DNA from: a bacterium
GTDB taxonomy: Bacteria; Desulfobacterota_D; UBA1144
Direction: 5' to 3'
Assembly: GCA_002697665.2 (NCBI GenBank)
Contig: NZXA02000029.1
Coordinates: 50,964 to 60,128, forward strand
Length of the DNA stretch: 9,165 nucleotides
This document shows positions 1 through 9,165 of the stretch, piece by piece. The notes beneath the pieces were generated by a model. The model worked only from the letters and a program-made list of their open reading frames with translations, did not search any database and had not been told where the DNA came from. The stretch's first letter is position 1. Every line of letters begins with the position of its first letter. A program made the translations under genes and the position numbers.

Positions 1-356
1 GAGCCTTTATCAGGATCAGATTCTTCAGGTCCTAAAAGTTGATATTTCTTTATTTCACCTGTTTGAATATCTTCAATTTCAAAAGACAGTCCAAAAATAA
101 TCTTAGATTTATTTGTTATTTTACTTATATCTATAACAGTACAAGAAGCAAGCTTTGTTTCCAGCTCTCCAATTCTTTTATCTATAAAAGCTTGCCTATC
201 CTTGGCAGTTTCATACTCTGCATTTTCGGATAGATCTCCTAAGGATCTTGCAAACTCAATCATTTTGATAACTTTAGGTCTTTCTTCATTCTTTAACCTT
301 TTAAGTTCTTGTTGAAGAAATTCAAAACCATTAGATGATATCGGTATTTTATCCAT
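1..356 (-). CDS. greA: Transcription elongation factor GreA, 3' end cut by window edge
   Basis: GreA enters the secondary channel of stalled, backtracked RNA polymerase and stimulates cleavage of the nascent RNA 3' end. I translated this gene from the minus strand: 118 complete codons are visible, starting MDKIPISSNGFEFLQQELKR. The N-terminal coiled-coil domain covers about residues 1-75 and contains GDLSENAEYETAKDRQ at 40-55. The tip acids D41 and E44, which act at the polymerase active site in the family, are both present. The C-terminal FKBP-like domain begins near residue 80 and is cut at about 118; the E. coli protein has 158 residues, so roughly 40 are missing. The start lies 14 bases after the carB stop, so it is probably the last or a late gene of thiC-carB-greA. 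A GAGG on the minus strand at 368-371, next to the carB stop, lies 11 bases before the ATG and is a distant ribosome site. A promoter candidate sits in the same gap. The MDKIP opening resembles alphaproteobacterial GreA. Confidence 0.95.
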   Translation of the reverse strand, partial: MDKIPISSNGFEFLQQELKRLKNEERPKVIKMIEFARSLGDLSENAEYETAKDRQAFIDKRIGELETKLASCTVIDISKITNKSKIIFGLSFEIEDIQTGEIKKYQLLGPEESDPDKG

Positions 357-361
357 AAATA

Positions 362-389
362 ATTATACCTCTAAAAATAATCCTGTAAT
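362..389 (-). promoter_or_regulatory. Candidate promoter for greA at the end of carB
   Basis: On the minus strand a consensus TATAAT (367 to 362) is preceded after 16 bases by ATTACA (389 to 384), which matches four of six bases of TTGACA. The -10 box ends 5 bases before the greA ATG, so a normal start distance would place the first transcribed base at or within one or two bases of the ATG. TATAAT arises often by chance in DNA this AT-rich, so this is only a candidate. If real, greA would have its own supply of leaderless mRNA in addition to readthrough from carB. Confidence 0.3.
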
Positions 390-3300
390 GGTTTTACTTT
401 TATATCATCTTTAATCATATATTCGATCGCATCAACTCCAGCTATAGCTCCAGACAATGTAGTGAAATAAGGTATTTGTTTAACAAGAGAAGTTCTTCTG
501 ATTGAAAATGATTCTATAATTTCTTTGCTGCTAAATGTTGTATTTATAACTAAATCTATTTTATTCTCTTTAATGAAATCAATTATATTTGGGCTTCCGT
601 CTTTAACTTTTTTTACTATACTTGATTTTAATCCACTTTTTAGGAGAAAATCATTTGTTCCTTTGGTAGTAATCAAATTAAATCCCAATTTAATCAATTT
701 TCTTGCAACATCAACTATTTTACTTTTATCATCATCCTTAACGCTAATAAAGGCCATTCCTGTTAAAGGTAATTTATTACCAGCTGCGATTTGTGCTTTT
801 GCAAATGCTGCTTTTAAATCTTTATCAATTCCCATTACCTCTCCTGTTGATTTCATCTCAGGGCCTAAAATTGTATCAACATTCGGAAACTTAATAAAAG
901 GGAAAACGGATTCTTTGACGCAGAAATGATCAATTTTAAAATCATCAGGTATCTGTAGTTCATCTAAAGTCTTACCTGCCATGATTCTTGCAGATAATTT
1001 TGCAAGTGGAACTCCAATTGCTTTAGAAATAAAAGGTATTGTTCTACTTGCTCTTGGATTAACTTCAATTATGTAAAGTTTTTCATCTTTTATAGCAAAT
1101 TGAATATTCAAAAAACCTTTTACTTTAATTTTAAGAGCAATATCTCGAGTTTTATCTTTTATCTCCTCTAAAATATTATTTGAAAGTGAGTGAGGAGGTA
1201 AAACCATTGTGCTGTCACCTGAATGTATGCCTGCTTCTTCAATGTGCTCTAAAATTCCACAGATTGTAACTCTTTTTCCATCGGATATGGCATCAACATC
1301 TACTTCTTTTGCATCATTGAGAAATCTATCCATCAAAACTGGTCTTTCATTTGATGCTTTGACAGCTTCATTTAGATACCTTTCCAAATCTTTTTCAGAA
1401 TAAACTATTTCCATTGCCCTGCCGCCCAGAACATATGAGGGCCTAACAATTATAGGAAATCCTAGCTTTGATGATTTTAAAATTGCTTCTTTTGAAGATT
1501 TTGCAATTACTGAATCTGGTTGACGTACAGATAAGTCTTTCATCAAATTGTTAAATCTTTCTCTATCCTCAGCCAGGTCTATGCTATCTGGCGAGGTACC
1601 AATTATTTTTCCACCAGCAGATTCAATATCTAGAGAAAGTTTAAGTGGGGTTTGTCCTCCAAAATGTACAATAATACCATCCGGATTCTCTTTGTTTATA
1701 ATAGACAAAGTATCCTCAATAGTTAATGGCTCAAAATAAAGTTTATCAGACGTATCATAGTCAGTACTGACTGTTTCGGGATTACAATTAACCATAATAG
1801 TTTGAAATCCATCTTCTTTGAGTGCAAAAGATGCATGGACACAACAATAATCAAACTCAATTCCCTGGCCTATTCGATTAGGACCGCCACCCAAAATCAT
1901 AATTTTTTTTATTTTTTCAGGTTTTGATTCATCTTCATCCTGGTATGTGGAATATAAATAAGGAGTAAATGCCTCAAATTCTGCTGCGCAAGTATCGACC
2001 ATTTTAAAAGTGGGTTCAATTTTATTTTCGATTCTAAACGCTCTTATTTCTTTTTCATCACATTTTTTTAAATTAGCTATAAACTTATCTGAAATTCCAT
2101 TTTTCTTAGCATTCAATATTCTATCTATACTAATATCTTCATCTATAAGCTCTTTCTCTATGACCATAATCTCTTTTATGTTATTCAAAAACCACTTATC
2201 GATTTTTGTTATATCAAAAATTTCATCAACTGACATGCCAAGTCTAAAAGCATTTGCCAGAAACCAAAGTTTCTTAGGATTGTTGGAATTTAGTATTTCT
2301 AAAACTAAGTTTTTATCTAATGTAAAATCATCAAAACCGGACGTGTCAGTTTCAAGCGATCTTAGTGCTTTTCCTAACGCCTCTTTAAAATTACTACCAA
2401 TTGACATAACCTCTCCGACAGATTTCATCTGTGTTCCTAATTCAGGTCGAGTTTGAGGAAATTTTTCAAAAGTAAATCTGGGTATTTTGACAACTACATA
2501 ATCTAAAGTTGGTTCAAATGATGCAGGAGTGTCTCGGGTTATATCATTTGGTAATTCATCAAGTGTGTAACCAACCGCAAGCTTAGCCGCAATTTTTGCA
2601 ATAGGATATCCTGTTGCTTTTGATGCCAAAGCGGAACTCCTTGAAACTCTTGGGTTCATTTCTATTACTACTACATCTCCATTGACCGGATTAACACCAA
2701 ATTGAATATTTGAACCTCCTGTGTCAACGCCTATTTCTCTGATGATGTCTATTGAATAGTTTCTTAGTTCTTGATATTGCTTATCAGTAAGTGTTTGTGC
2801 AGGAGCCACAGTAATGCTATCACCTGTATGGATTCCCATTGGATCAAAATTTTCTATTGAACAAATAATAATGACATTATCATTTTTGTCCCTGACAACC
2901 TCTAATTCATATTCTTTCCAACCAACTATTGATTCATCGATTTGGACCTCTGATACAGGAGATGAATCAAGAGCTGATTTTAATAATGATTCAAAATCTT
3001 TTTCATTATAAGAAATACTCCCCCCTGTGCCACCTAAAGTAAATGAGGGACGAAGAATTGCGGGGAAGCCGATTTTGGAAATATCATTGAGGCCTTGTTC
3101 TAAATTATTTACTATAATGCTTTTTGGAACCCTAAGACCAATCTTTTCCATAGCTTGTTTAAACTTTTCTCTTTTTTCAGCTTTATCAATTGATTCAACA
3201 CTAGCACCGATTAATTCAACATTATATTTCTCTAAAATACCAAGCTCATCTAAACTCATTGCCAAATTTAAAGCGGTTTGGCCTCCAATGGTAGGAAGAA

Positions 3301-3556
3301 GAGCGTCGGGTTTTTCATTAGCTATAATTTTCTCTAATACTTCAGTCGTCAATGGCTCAACATAAGTCCTATGTGAAAAATCAGGATCTGTCATTATTGT
3401 GGCAGGATTACTATTAACTAAAATTACTTTATAGCCTTCTTCTTTTAATGCTTTACATGCTTGAGTTCCAGAGTAATCAAATTCACAAGCTTGTCCTATC
3501 ACTATAGGACCAGAACCTATTACTAAAATAGATTTAATATCATTTCTTTTTGGCAT
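371..3556 (-). CDS. carB: Carbamoyl-phosphate synthase large (ammonia) chain CarB
   Basis: CarB makes carbamoyl phosphate from bicarbonate, two ATP and ammonia channelled from the glutaminase subunit CarA; the product feeds pyrimidine and arginine synthesis in the cytoplasm. The protein has 1061 residues (E. coli 1073) and both halves are complete. It opens [20 protein letters not shown], the usual family start. The first ATP-grasp unit has [11 protein letters not shown] at 169-179 and metal ligands Q285, E299 and N301, in register with E. coli. The second has [15 protein letters not shown] at 705-719 and Q819, E831 and N833. The C-terminal allosteric domain (about 930-1061) keeps the TKGT, NTT and SIRRTSL segments. 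The FSIRRTSL and PYFTTLSGA wording is typical of alphaproteobacteria. It starts 8 bases after thiC ends; an AGGA inside the last thiC codons lies 12 bases before its ATG. carA, the obligate partner, is not directly upstream as it often is, so it must be encoded elsewhere. No catalytic residue that I checked is missing. Confidence 0.98.
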   Translation of the reverse strand: MPKRNDIKSILVIGSGPIVIGQACEFDYSGTQACKALKEEGYKVILVNSNPATIMTDPDFSHRTYVEPLTTEVLEKIIANEKPDALLPTIGGQTALNLAMSLDELGILEKYNVELIGASVESIDKAEKREKFKQAMEKIGLRVPKSIIVNNLEQGLNDISKIGFPAILRPSFTLGGTGGSISYNEKDFESLLKSALDSSPVSEVQIDESIVGWKEYELEVVRDKNDNVIIICSIENFDPMGIHTGDSITVAPAQTLTDKQYQELRNYSIDIIREIGVDTGGSNIQFGVNPVNGDVVVIEMNPRVSRSSALASKATGYPIAKIAAKLAVGYTLDELPNDITRDTPASFEPTLDYVVVKIPRFTFEKFPQTRPELGTQMKSVGEVMSIGSNFKEALGKALRSLETDTSGFDDFTLDKNLVLEILNSNNPKKLWFLANAFRLGMSVDEIFDITKIDKWFLNNIKEIMVIEKELIDEDISIDRILNAKKNGISDKFIANLKKCDEKEIRAFRIENKIEPTFKMVDTCAAEFEAFTPYLYSTYQDEDESKPEKIKKIMILGGGPNRIGQGIEFDYCCVHASFALKEDGFQTIMVNCNPETVSTDYDTSDKLYFEPLTIEDTLSIINKENPDGIIVHFGGQTPLKLSLDIESAGGKIIGTSPDSIDLAEDRERFNNLMKDLSVRQPDSVIAKSSKEAILKSSKLGFPIIVRPSYVLGGRAMEIVYSEKDLERYLNEAVKASNERPVLMDRFLNDAKEVDVDAISDGKRVTICGILEHIEEAGIHSGDSTMVLPPHSLSNNILEEIKDKTRDIALKIKVKGFLNIQFAIKDEKLYIIEVNPRASRTIPFISKAIGVPLAKLSARIMAGKTLDELQIPDDFKIDHFCVKESVFPFIKFPNVDTILGPEMKSTGEVMGIDKDLKAAFAKAQIAAGNKLPLTGMAFISVKDDDKSKIVDVARKLIKLGFNLITTKGTNDFLLKSGLKSSIVKKVKDGSPNIIDFIKENKIDLVINTTFSSKEIIESFSIRRTSLVKQIPYFTTLSGAIAGVDAIEYMIKDDIKVKPLQDYF

Positions 3557-3564
3557 AAATAATA

Positions 3565-5494
<1,930 letters not shown>

Positions 5495-6496
5495 ATGATC
5501 AATGACCATTATTTAGCAATTGAAACATCATGTGATGAGACGTGTTGTGCAATCCTTGACCATAAAGGTAATGTGCTATCGAATACAGTATTTAGTCAGG
5601 CCGACATTCATAGTGAGTTTGGAGGTGTTTTACCAGATGTTGCCTCAAAGAATCATACAGAAAAAATTACTTATGTTATAGATAAATCTCTAAAAGAGAG
5701 CGGATTGGCTCTGGAAGAAATAAAAAAAGTTTTTGTAACAAATGGGCCTGGACTGATAAATTGCTTGATGATCGGAGTGACTGCAGCTAAAACAATTTCC
5801 TTAGTAAACAACATACCAATTTATCCAATAAATCATATAGAAGGACATATAGCATCGTGTTTTATAGAATCCAAAATTACATTTCCAGCGCTGTGTTTGG
5901 TTGTTTCAGGAGGCCATACAAGTCTTTACATTTTAAAAAATGAAATAAATTTTCAGCTAATTGGTAATACAATTGATGATGCCGCGGGCGAAGCCTTTGA
6001 CAAAGGAGCAAAAATTTTAGGCCTTGGGTATCCAGGTGGAGTGAAGATTGATCAAATATCTAGGAAAGGAAATAGTAATTTTCATAAGTTCCCTGTTGCA
6101 AATTTAGGTAAAGACTCATTAAATTTTAGCTTTAGCGGGCTCAAAACATCTTTAAAATATTTTATAGAAAAGAACAAGGACTGGATTGAAAATAAAGAGT
6201 CTATAGCTGCTAGTTATCAAGAAGCAATTGTTGATTCATTAATTGAAAAAATTTTTTTGGCAAATAAAATTCATAAAACCTCATCAATTTTGATTTGTGG
6301 TGGTGTTGCATGTAATTCAAGACTGAGGGATAAGGTTATTGAAAAATTTAGCAATAACTCAAAAATAGTAATACCATCTTTAAAATACTGTACAGATAAT
6401 GCTGCAATGATAGCCATGAGAGGGATTCAATTAAAAAATTCGGATAGTTATGAAAAGGGATTTGGAGTTTTTAGTTCTATAAAAAAGCTAGTCTAG
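5495..6496 (+). CDS. tsaD: tRNA N6-threonylcarbamoyladenosine transferase subunit TsaD
   Basis: TsaD transfers the threonylcarbamoyl group from TC-AMP to A37 of tRNAs that read ANN codons, working with TsaB, TsaC and TsaE, none of which is in view. The protein has 333 residues (E. coli 337) and belongs to the Kae1/Gcp fold of the ASKHA superfamily. The nucleotide-site opening IETSCDETCCAI is at 9-20. Metal ligands H114 and H118 lie in HIEGH and D301 in CTDNAAM. Other family signatures are VVSGGHTSL (136-144), DDAAGEAFDKGAK (161-173), FSFSGLKT (211-218) and GGVACNSRLR (269-278). At 84-94 it reads GPGLINCLMIG, where the family usually has GPGL-x-G; the Asn is unusual but no catalytic residue is lost. 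The ATG at 5495 has no Shine-Dalgarno sequence and lies 7 bases after a TATAAT, so the mRNA may be leaderless. It diverges from thiC and overlaps the convergent gltB by 9 bases. The common proteobacterial neighbours hemC and gpsA are absent. Confidence 0.97.
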   Translation: MINDHYLAIETSCDETCCAILDHKGNVLSNTVFSQADIHSEFGGVLPDVASKNHTEKITYVIDKSLKESGLALEEIKKVFVTNGPGLINCLMIGVTAAKTISLVNNIPIYPINHIEGHIASCFIESKITFPALCLVVSGGHTSLYILKNEINFQLIGNTIDDAAGEAFDKGAKILGLGYPGGVKIDQISRKGNSNFHKFPVANLGKDSLNFSFSGLKTSLKYFIEKNKDWIENKESIAASYQEAIVDSLIEKIFLANKIHKTSSILICGGVACNSRLRDKVIEKFSNNSKIVIPSLKYCTDNAAMIAMRGIQLKNSDSYEKGFGVFSSIKKLV

Positions 6497-6499
6497 CTT
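6485..6499. terminator. Palindrome at convergent tsaD/gltB ends, possible gltB terminator
   Basis: AAGCTAGTCTAGCTT is a perfect dyad with arms at 6485-6491 and 6493-6499 around the T at 6492. It holds both stop codons: TAG of tsaD at 6494-6496 and, on the other strand, TAG of gltB at 6490 to 6488, placed symmetrically. Read on the minus strand, the right arm runs into six T (6486 to 6481), the pattern of an intrinsic terminator for gltB. Read on the plus strand there is no T run after it. The RNA stem would be about 6 pairs with only two GC pairs and a three-base loop, so it would be a weak terminator. Confidence 0.4.
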
Positions 6500-9165
6500 A
6501 GGGTTTAAGAAATCAAAATCATCAATATTTATACCATTCAAACTTAATATTCTTTCAATTTCTTTAGGTATTATTCTTACAAAAGAATTTACCTCGGAAT
6601 TAAAATTGTCTAGAATATATTTTGCTTTTTTGCTTTTAGTTAAATCAAAGTGTTTTTCTAAAGTATTTTTTATTTTACTTTCATCTTTTTTACTTATTTT
6701 ATCAATATAAACCATTTCTTCATTAACTTGCTCGACAATATTTTTATTTTGATTATAAATATATGCTATTCCACCCGACATACCGGCGCCCAGATTCTTA
6801 CCAACGGGTCCAATAATGTATACTTCACCTCCCGTCATGTATTCACATGCATGGTCACCAACTCCCTCAACAACAGTTAAAGCTCCACTATTTCTAACAC
6901 AAAATCTTTCACCTGCTGCACCAGACGCAAAAAGAGATCCGCCAGTTGCACCATAAAGCACAGTATTGCCAACAATTGAGTTGCCTTCGATTTCAAAATT
7001 CGTTCTTGTATTTGGATATATTGCAATAGTGCCGCCATTCATAGATTTACCTACATAGTCATTAGCCTCACCCTCTAAAGTTAAATTAATACCATTTATT
7101 AAATAGCCACCAAAAGACTGGCCAGCTATTCCATTAAAATTAATATTTATAGTATCATTGGGCAGGCCTTTGTTACCATATTTTTTTGCTATAGCACCTG
7201 AGAGAATAGCGCCTACTGTCCTATCAACAGTTGTAATATTTAGATTCAATTGATTAGGAATAAGCTCATCAATGCTTTTTCTAAAATAATTAATTAATTC
7301 AAAATCTATTGGGTCTTCGTTCCTATTATTTCGTTCTAGTATTCGTTTTCTTGGTTTAGAATTTGACGGATCAGGATCTGCTATTATTCTGGATAAATCG
7401 ATATTTTTTGTTTTATTAAAATCTGCATCGGTTTTTTGTTTTATAAATTCAGTTCTTCCTATTATATCATCTAAGGACCTTACACCAATCTGGGACAAAA
7501 TTTTTCTTATATCGTGAGCTATGGAAAACAGATAGTTTACTGCTTGCTCAGGTATACCTGGAAACTTTTTTCTTAATTCAGGTTTTTGTGAAGCAATTCC
7601 AACAGGGCATGTATTTAAATGACACTGTCTAGCCATTACACACCCTAAAGCTACTAAAACAGATGTGCCAAATCCAAACTCTTCAGCCCCTAATATCGCA
7701 GCTACCACAACATCAAAGCCTCTTTGAAATCCACCGTCTACTGTCAAAGTAACTCTACCTCGTAAATCATTCATAACTAAAACCTGGTGTGTTTCTGACA
7801 GACCCATTTCCCAAGGTATTCCAGCATGCTTGATTGATCCTAGCGGCGATGCCCCTGTTCCACCTTCACATCCACTGATTTGAATATAGTCAGCATATCC
7901 TTTTGCAACACCAGCAGCGACAGTTCCTACTCCAACTTCAGATACGAGTTTTACCCCGACCTTTGCGCTCACATTTGCATGCTTTAAGTCATAAATTAAT
8001 TGAGCCAAGTCTTCAATACTATAAATATCATGATGGGGGGGTGGCGAAATTAAGCCTACCCCGGGAATAGAGTTTCTTTGTGAGGCAATTTCCTCAGTAA
8101 CTTTATTTCCAGGTATCTGTCCGCCCTCACCAGGTTTTGCACCTTGAGCCATTTTAATCTCAATTTGCTCTGCTGAAGACAGATACTCGGGAGTAACCCC
8201 AAACCTTCCTGAGGCTACCTGTTTTATTGCACTATTTTTTGAATCACCATTAGTTTCAACTTTAAATCTTTCAGAATTCTCTCCGCCTTCTCCGCTATTA
8301 CTTTTTCCACCAATTCTATTCATTGCTATTGCAACTACCTCATGAGCTTCGGTACTCAAAGCTCCATGCGACATAGCACCAGTCCTAAATCTTTTCATTA
8401 TCTCTTCCTCGGATTCAACTTGATCAATAGGTATCTCGCCAATGGAAGAAAATTCAAAAAGGTCTCTTATCAATGAAGGAGGTCTAGATTCATGTAACGC
8501 ATTAAATTTTAAATAATCATCATATGAAGCAGTCTTTGATAATTTCCTTATAGCTTTGAATATTGGCGGATTAAGAGAATGATACTCCCCATCCTTCCTA
8601 AATCTATATATTCCTTCTTCTTTTAACTTATCATCTTCATTCTTTGAAAATGCATTAGAATGTAAAGCAAGAATATCCTTCTCAATATTCTTAATTGATA
8701 CTCCTTCTATTCTTGTAACAGTTCCAGGAAAATATTTACGAGTAGTTTTTGAATCGATGCCAATTATTTCAAAAATTTGAGATCCAGTATAACTTGCTAC
8801 TGTGCTGATACCCATTTTAGATAATACTTTAAGTATTCCCCTTTCTAATCCTAGCTTGTAATTAGCCTCATATTCTTTTAAATCACCATCAAATTTTTTC
8901 ATCCAATCTTTAGCACTTTCAAAAGCTAAGTAAGGATGTACTGCAGATGCTCCGTAACCAAGAAGGCAACAAATATGGTGGTCCTCTTTAACCTCGCCTG
9001 ACTCTACTATTATAGATACCTTCATTCTTAAACCATTCTCGATTAAAGAATTATGAATATTAGATACTAGTATTTGAATCGGAACAGCTGCTTTTTCCTT
9101 ATTTATAGCTTTGTCACTAAGTATTACAACATTGGATCCATCTCTAACAGCATCAAGGACTTTAT
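6488..9165 (-). CDS. gltB: Glutamate synthase (NADPH) large subunit GltB, C-terminal part
   Basis: The GltB alpha subunit uses glutamine and 2-oxoglutarate to make two glutamates, with electrons supplied by GltD. The reading frame stays open to the window edge, so the true start lies beyond 9165; the ATG at 9025 is internal, because the 46 codons before it (KVLDAVRDGSNVVILSDK onward) match the family. About 891 residues are visible of an expected 1500 or so; the N-terminal glutaminase domain with the catalytic Cys and much of the central domain are missing. The FMN-binding synthase domain spans about residues 245-555 of the visible part, with ISPPPHHD (372-379) and GCEGGTGASPLGS (431-443). 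The 3Fe-4S cluster cysteines C508, C514 and C519 sit in CVMARQCHLNTCPVG, spaced C-x5-C-x4-C. The GXGXG beta-helix domain covers about 675-803 and ends in MSGGIAYIYN. No break is seen. The C-terminus converges on and overlaps tsaD. gltD is not in the window, and the promoter is outside it. Confidence 0.97.
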   Translation of the reverse strand, partial: KVLDAVRDGSNVVILSDKAINKEKAAVPIQILVSNIHNSLIENGLRMKVSIIVESGEVKEDHHICCLLGYGASAVHPYLAFESAKDWMKKFDGDLKEYEANYKLGLERGILKVLSKMGISTVASYTGSQIFEIIGIDSKTTRKYFPGTVTRIEGVSIKNIEKDILALHSNAFSKNEDDKLKEEGIYRFRKDGEYHSLNPPIFKAIRKLSKTASYDDYLKFNALHESRPPSLIRDLFEFSSIGEIPIDQVESEEEIMKRFRTGAMSHGALSTEAHEVVAIAMNRIGGKSNSGEGGENSERFKVETNGDSKNSAIKQVASGRFGVTPEYLSSAEQIEIKMAQGAKPGEGGQIPGNKVTEEIASQRNSIPGVGLISPPPHHDIYSIEDLAQLIYDLKHANVSAKVGVKLVSEVGVGTVAAGVAKGYADYIQISGCEGGTGASPLGSIKHAGIPWEMGLSETHQVLVMNDLRGRVTLTVDGGFQRGFDVVVAAILGAEEFGFGTSVLVALGCVMARQCHLNTCPVGIASQKPELRKKFPGIPEQAVNYLFSIAHDIRKILSQIGVRSLDDIIGRTEFIKQKTDADFNKTKNIDLSRIIADPDPSNSKPRKRILERNNRNEDPIDFELINYFRKSIDELIPNQLNLNITTVDRTVGAILSGAIAKKYGNKGLPNDTININFNGIAGQSFGGYLINGINLTLEGEANDYVGKSMNGGTIAIYPNTRTNFEIEGNSIVGNTVLYGATGGSLFASGAAGERFCVRNSGALTVVEGVGDHACEYMTGGEVYIIGPVGKNLGAGMSGGIAYIYNQNKNIVEQVNEEMVYIDKISKKDESKIKNTLEKHFDLTKSKKAKYILDNFNSEVNSFVRIIPKEIERILSLNGINIDDFDFLNPKLD

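Noticed and set aside
39..233. A 64-codon plus-strand frame at the left edge
   Set aside because: It is antisense to greA, whose conserved coiled-coil sequence is clearly coded on the minus strand here.
2010..2456. A 148-codon open frame on the plus strand opposite carB
   Set aside because: It lies wholly inside carB on the opposite strand, has no family motif, and its hydrophobic, Ser-rich translation is what the complement of an AT-rich coding gene gives. The same applies to the other plus-strand frames at 525-929, 1209-1403, 1548-1739, 2814-3011 and 3027-3365.
9023..9025. ATG at 9025 as the start of gltB
   Set aside because: The frame continues without a stop to 9165, and the translation before this ATG matches the conserved GltB central domain, so the Met is internal.
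6488..9165. A gltB pseudogene or truncated glutamate synthase
   Set aside because: The absence of the N-terminal part is due to the window edge; FMN, iron-sulphur and GXGXG regions are uninterrupted.

Overview
The window is AT-rich, tightly packed bacterial chromosome carrying five housekeeping genes, two of them cut by the window edges. It most resembles a streamlined, probably marine, alphaproteobacterium. The reasons are the low GC, gaps of 8 to 73 bases, the carB-greA adjacency, a GreA that opens MDKIP and carries GDLSENAEY, and a CarB C-terminus of the FSIRRTSL...PYFTTL type. The lineage is an inference from remembered family patterns and was not tested by a search. Trp codons read as TGG, no in-frame TGA was noticed, and the four visible stop codons are all TAG, so the standard code applies.

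Layout from left to right: the 5' part of greA (minus strand, 1-356), carB (minus, 371-3556), thiC (minus, 3565-5421), a 73-base divergent promoter region (5422-5494), tsaD (plus, 5495-6496), and the 3' part of gltB (minus, 6488-9165). Read in the direction of transcription, thiC-carB-greA looks like one operon with gaps of 8 and 14 bases. tsaD diverges from thiC and converges on gltB; their 3' ends overlap by 9 bases inside a perfect palindrome.

The genes cover separate core functions: the pyrimidine half of thiamine (ThiC), carbamoyl phosphate for pyrimidines and arginine (CarB), rescue of stalled RNA polymerase (GreA), tRNA t6A modification (TsaD) and ammonia assimilation through glutamate synthase (GltB). 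The partner genes carA and gltD are not in view. No stretch longer than 300 bases lacks a gene. I saw no RNA genes, mobile elements, CRISPR arrays or phage genes.

I found no undescribed system. The points worth a second look are small: thiC sits where carA is often found, thiC has no TPP riboswitch, a dyad spans overlapping divergent -10 boxes, tsaD and possibly greA may give leaderless mRNAs, all visible stops are TAG, and the tsaD/gltB stops are palindromic.
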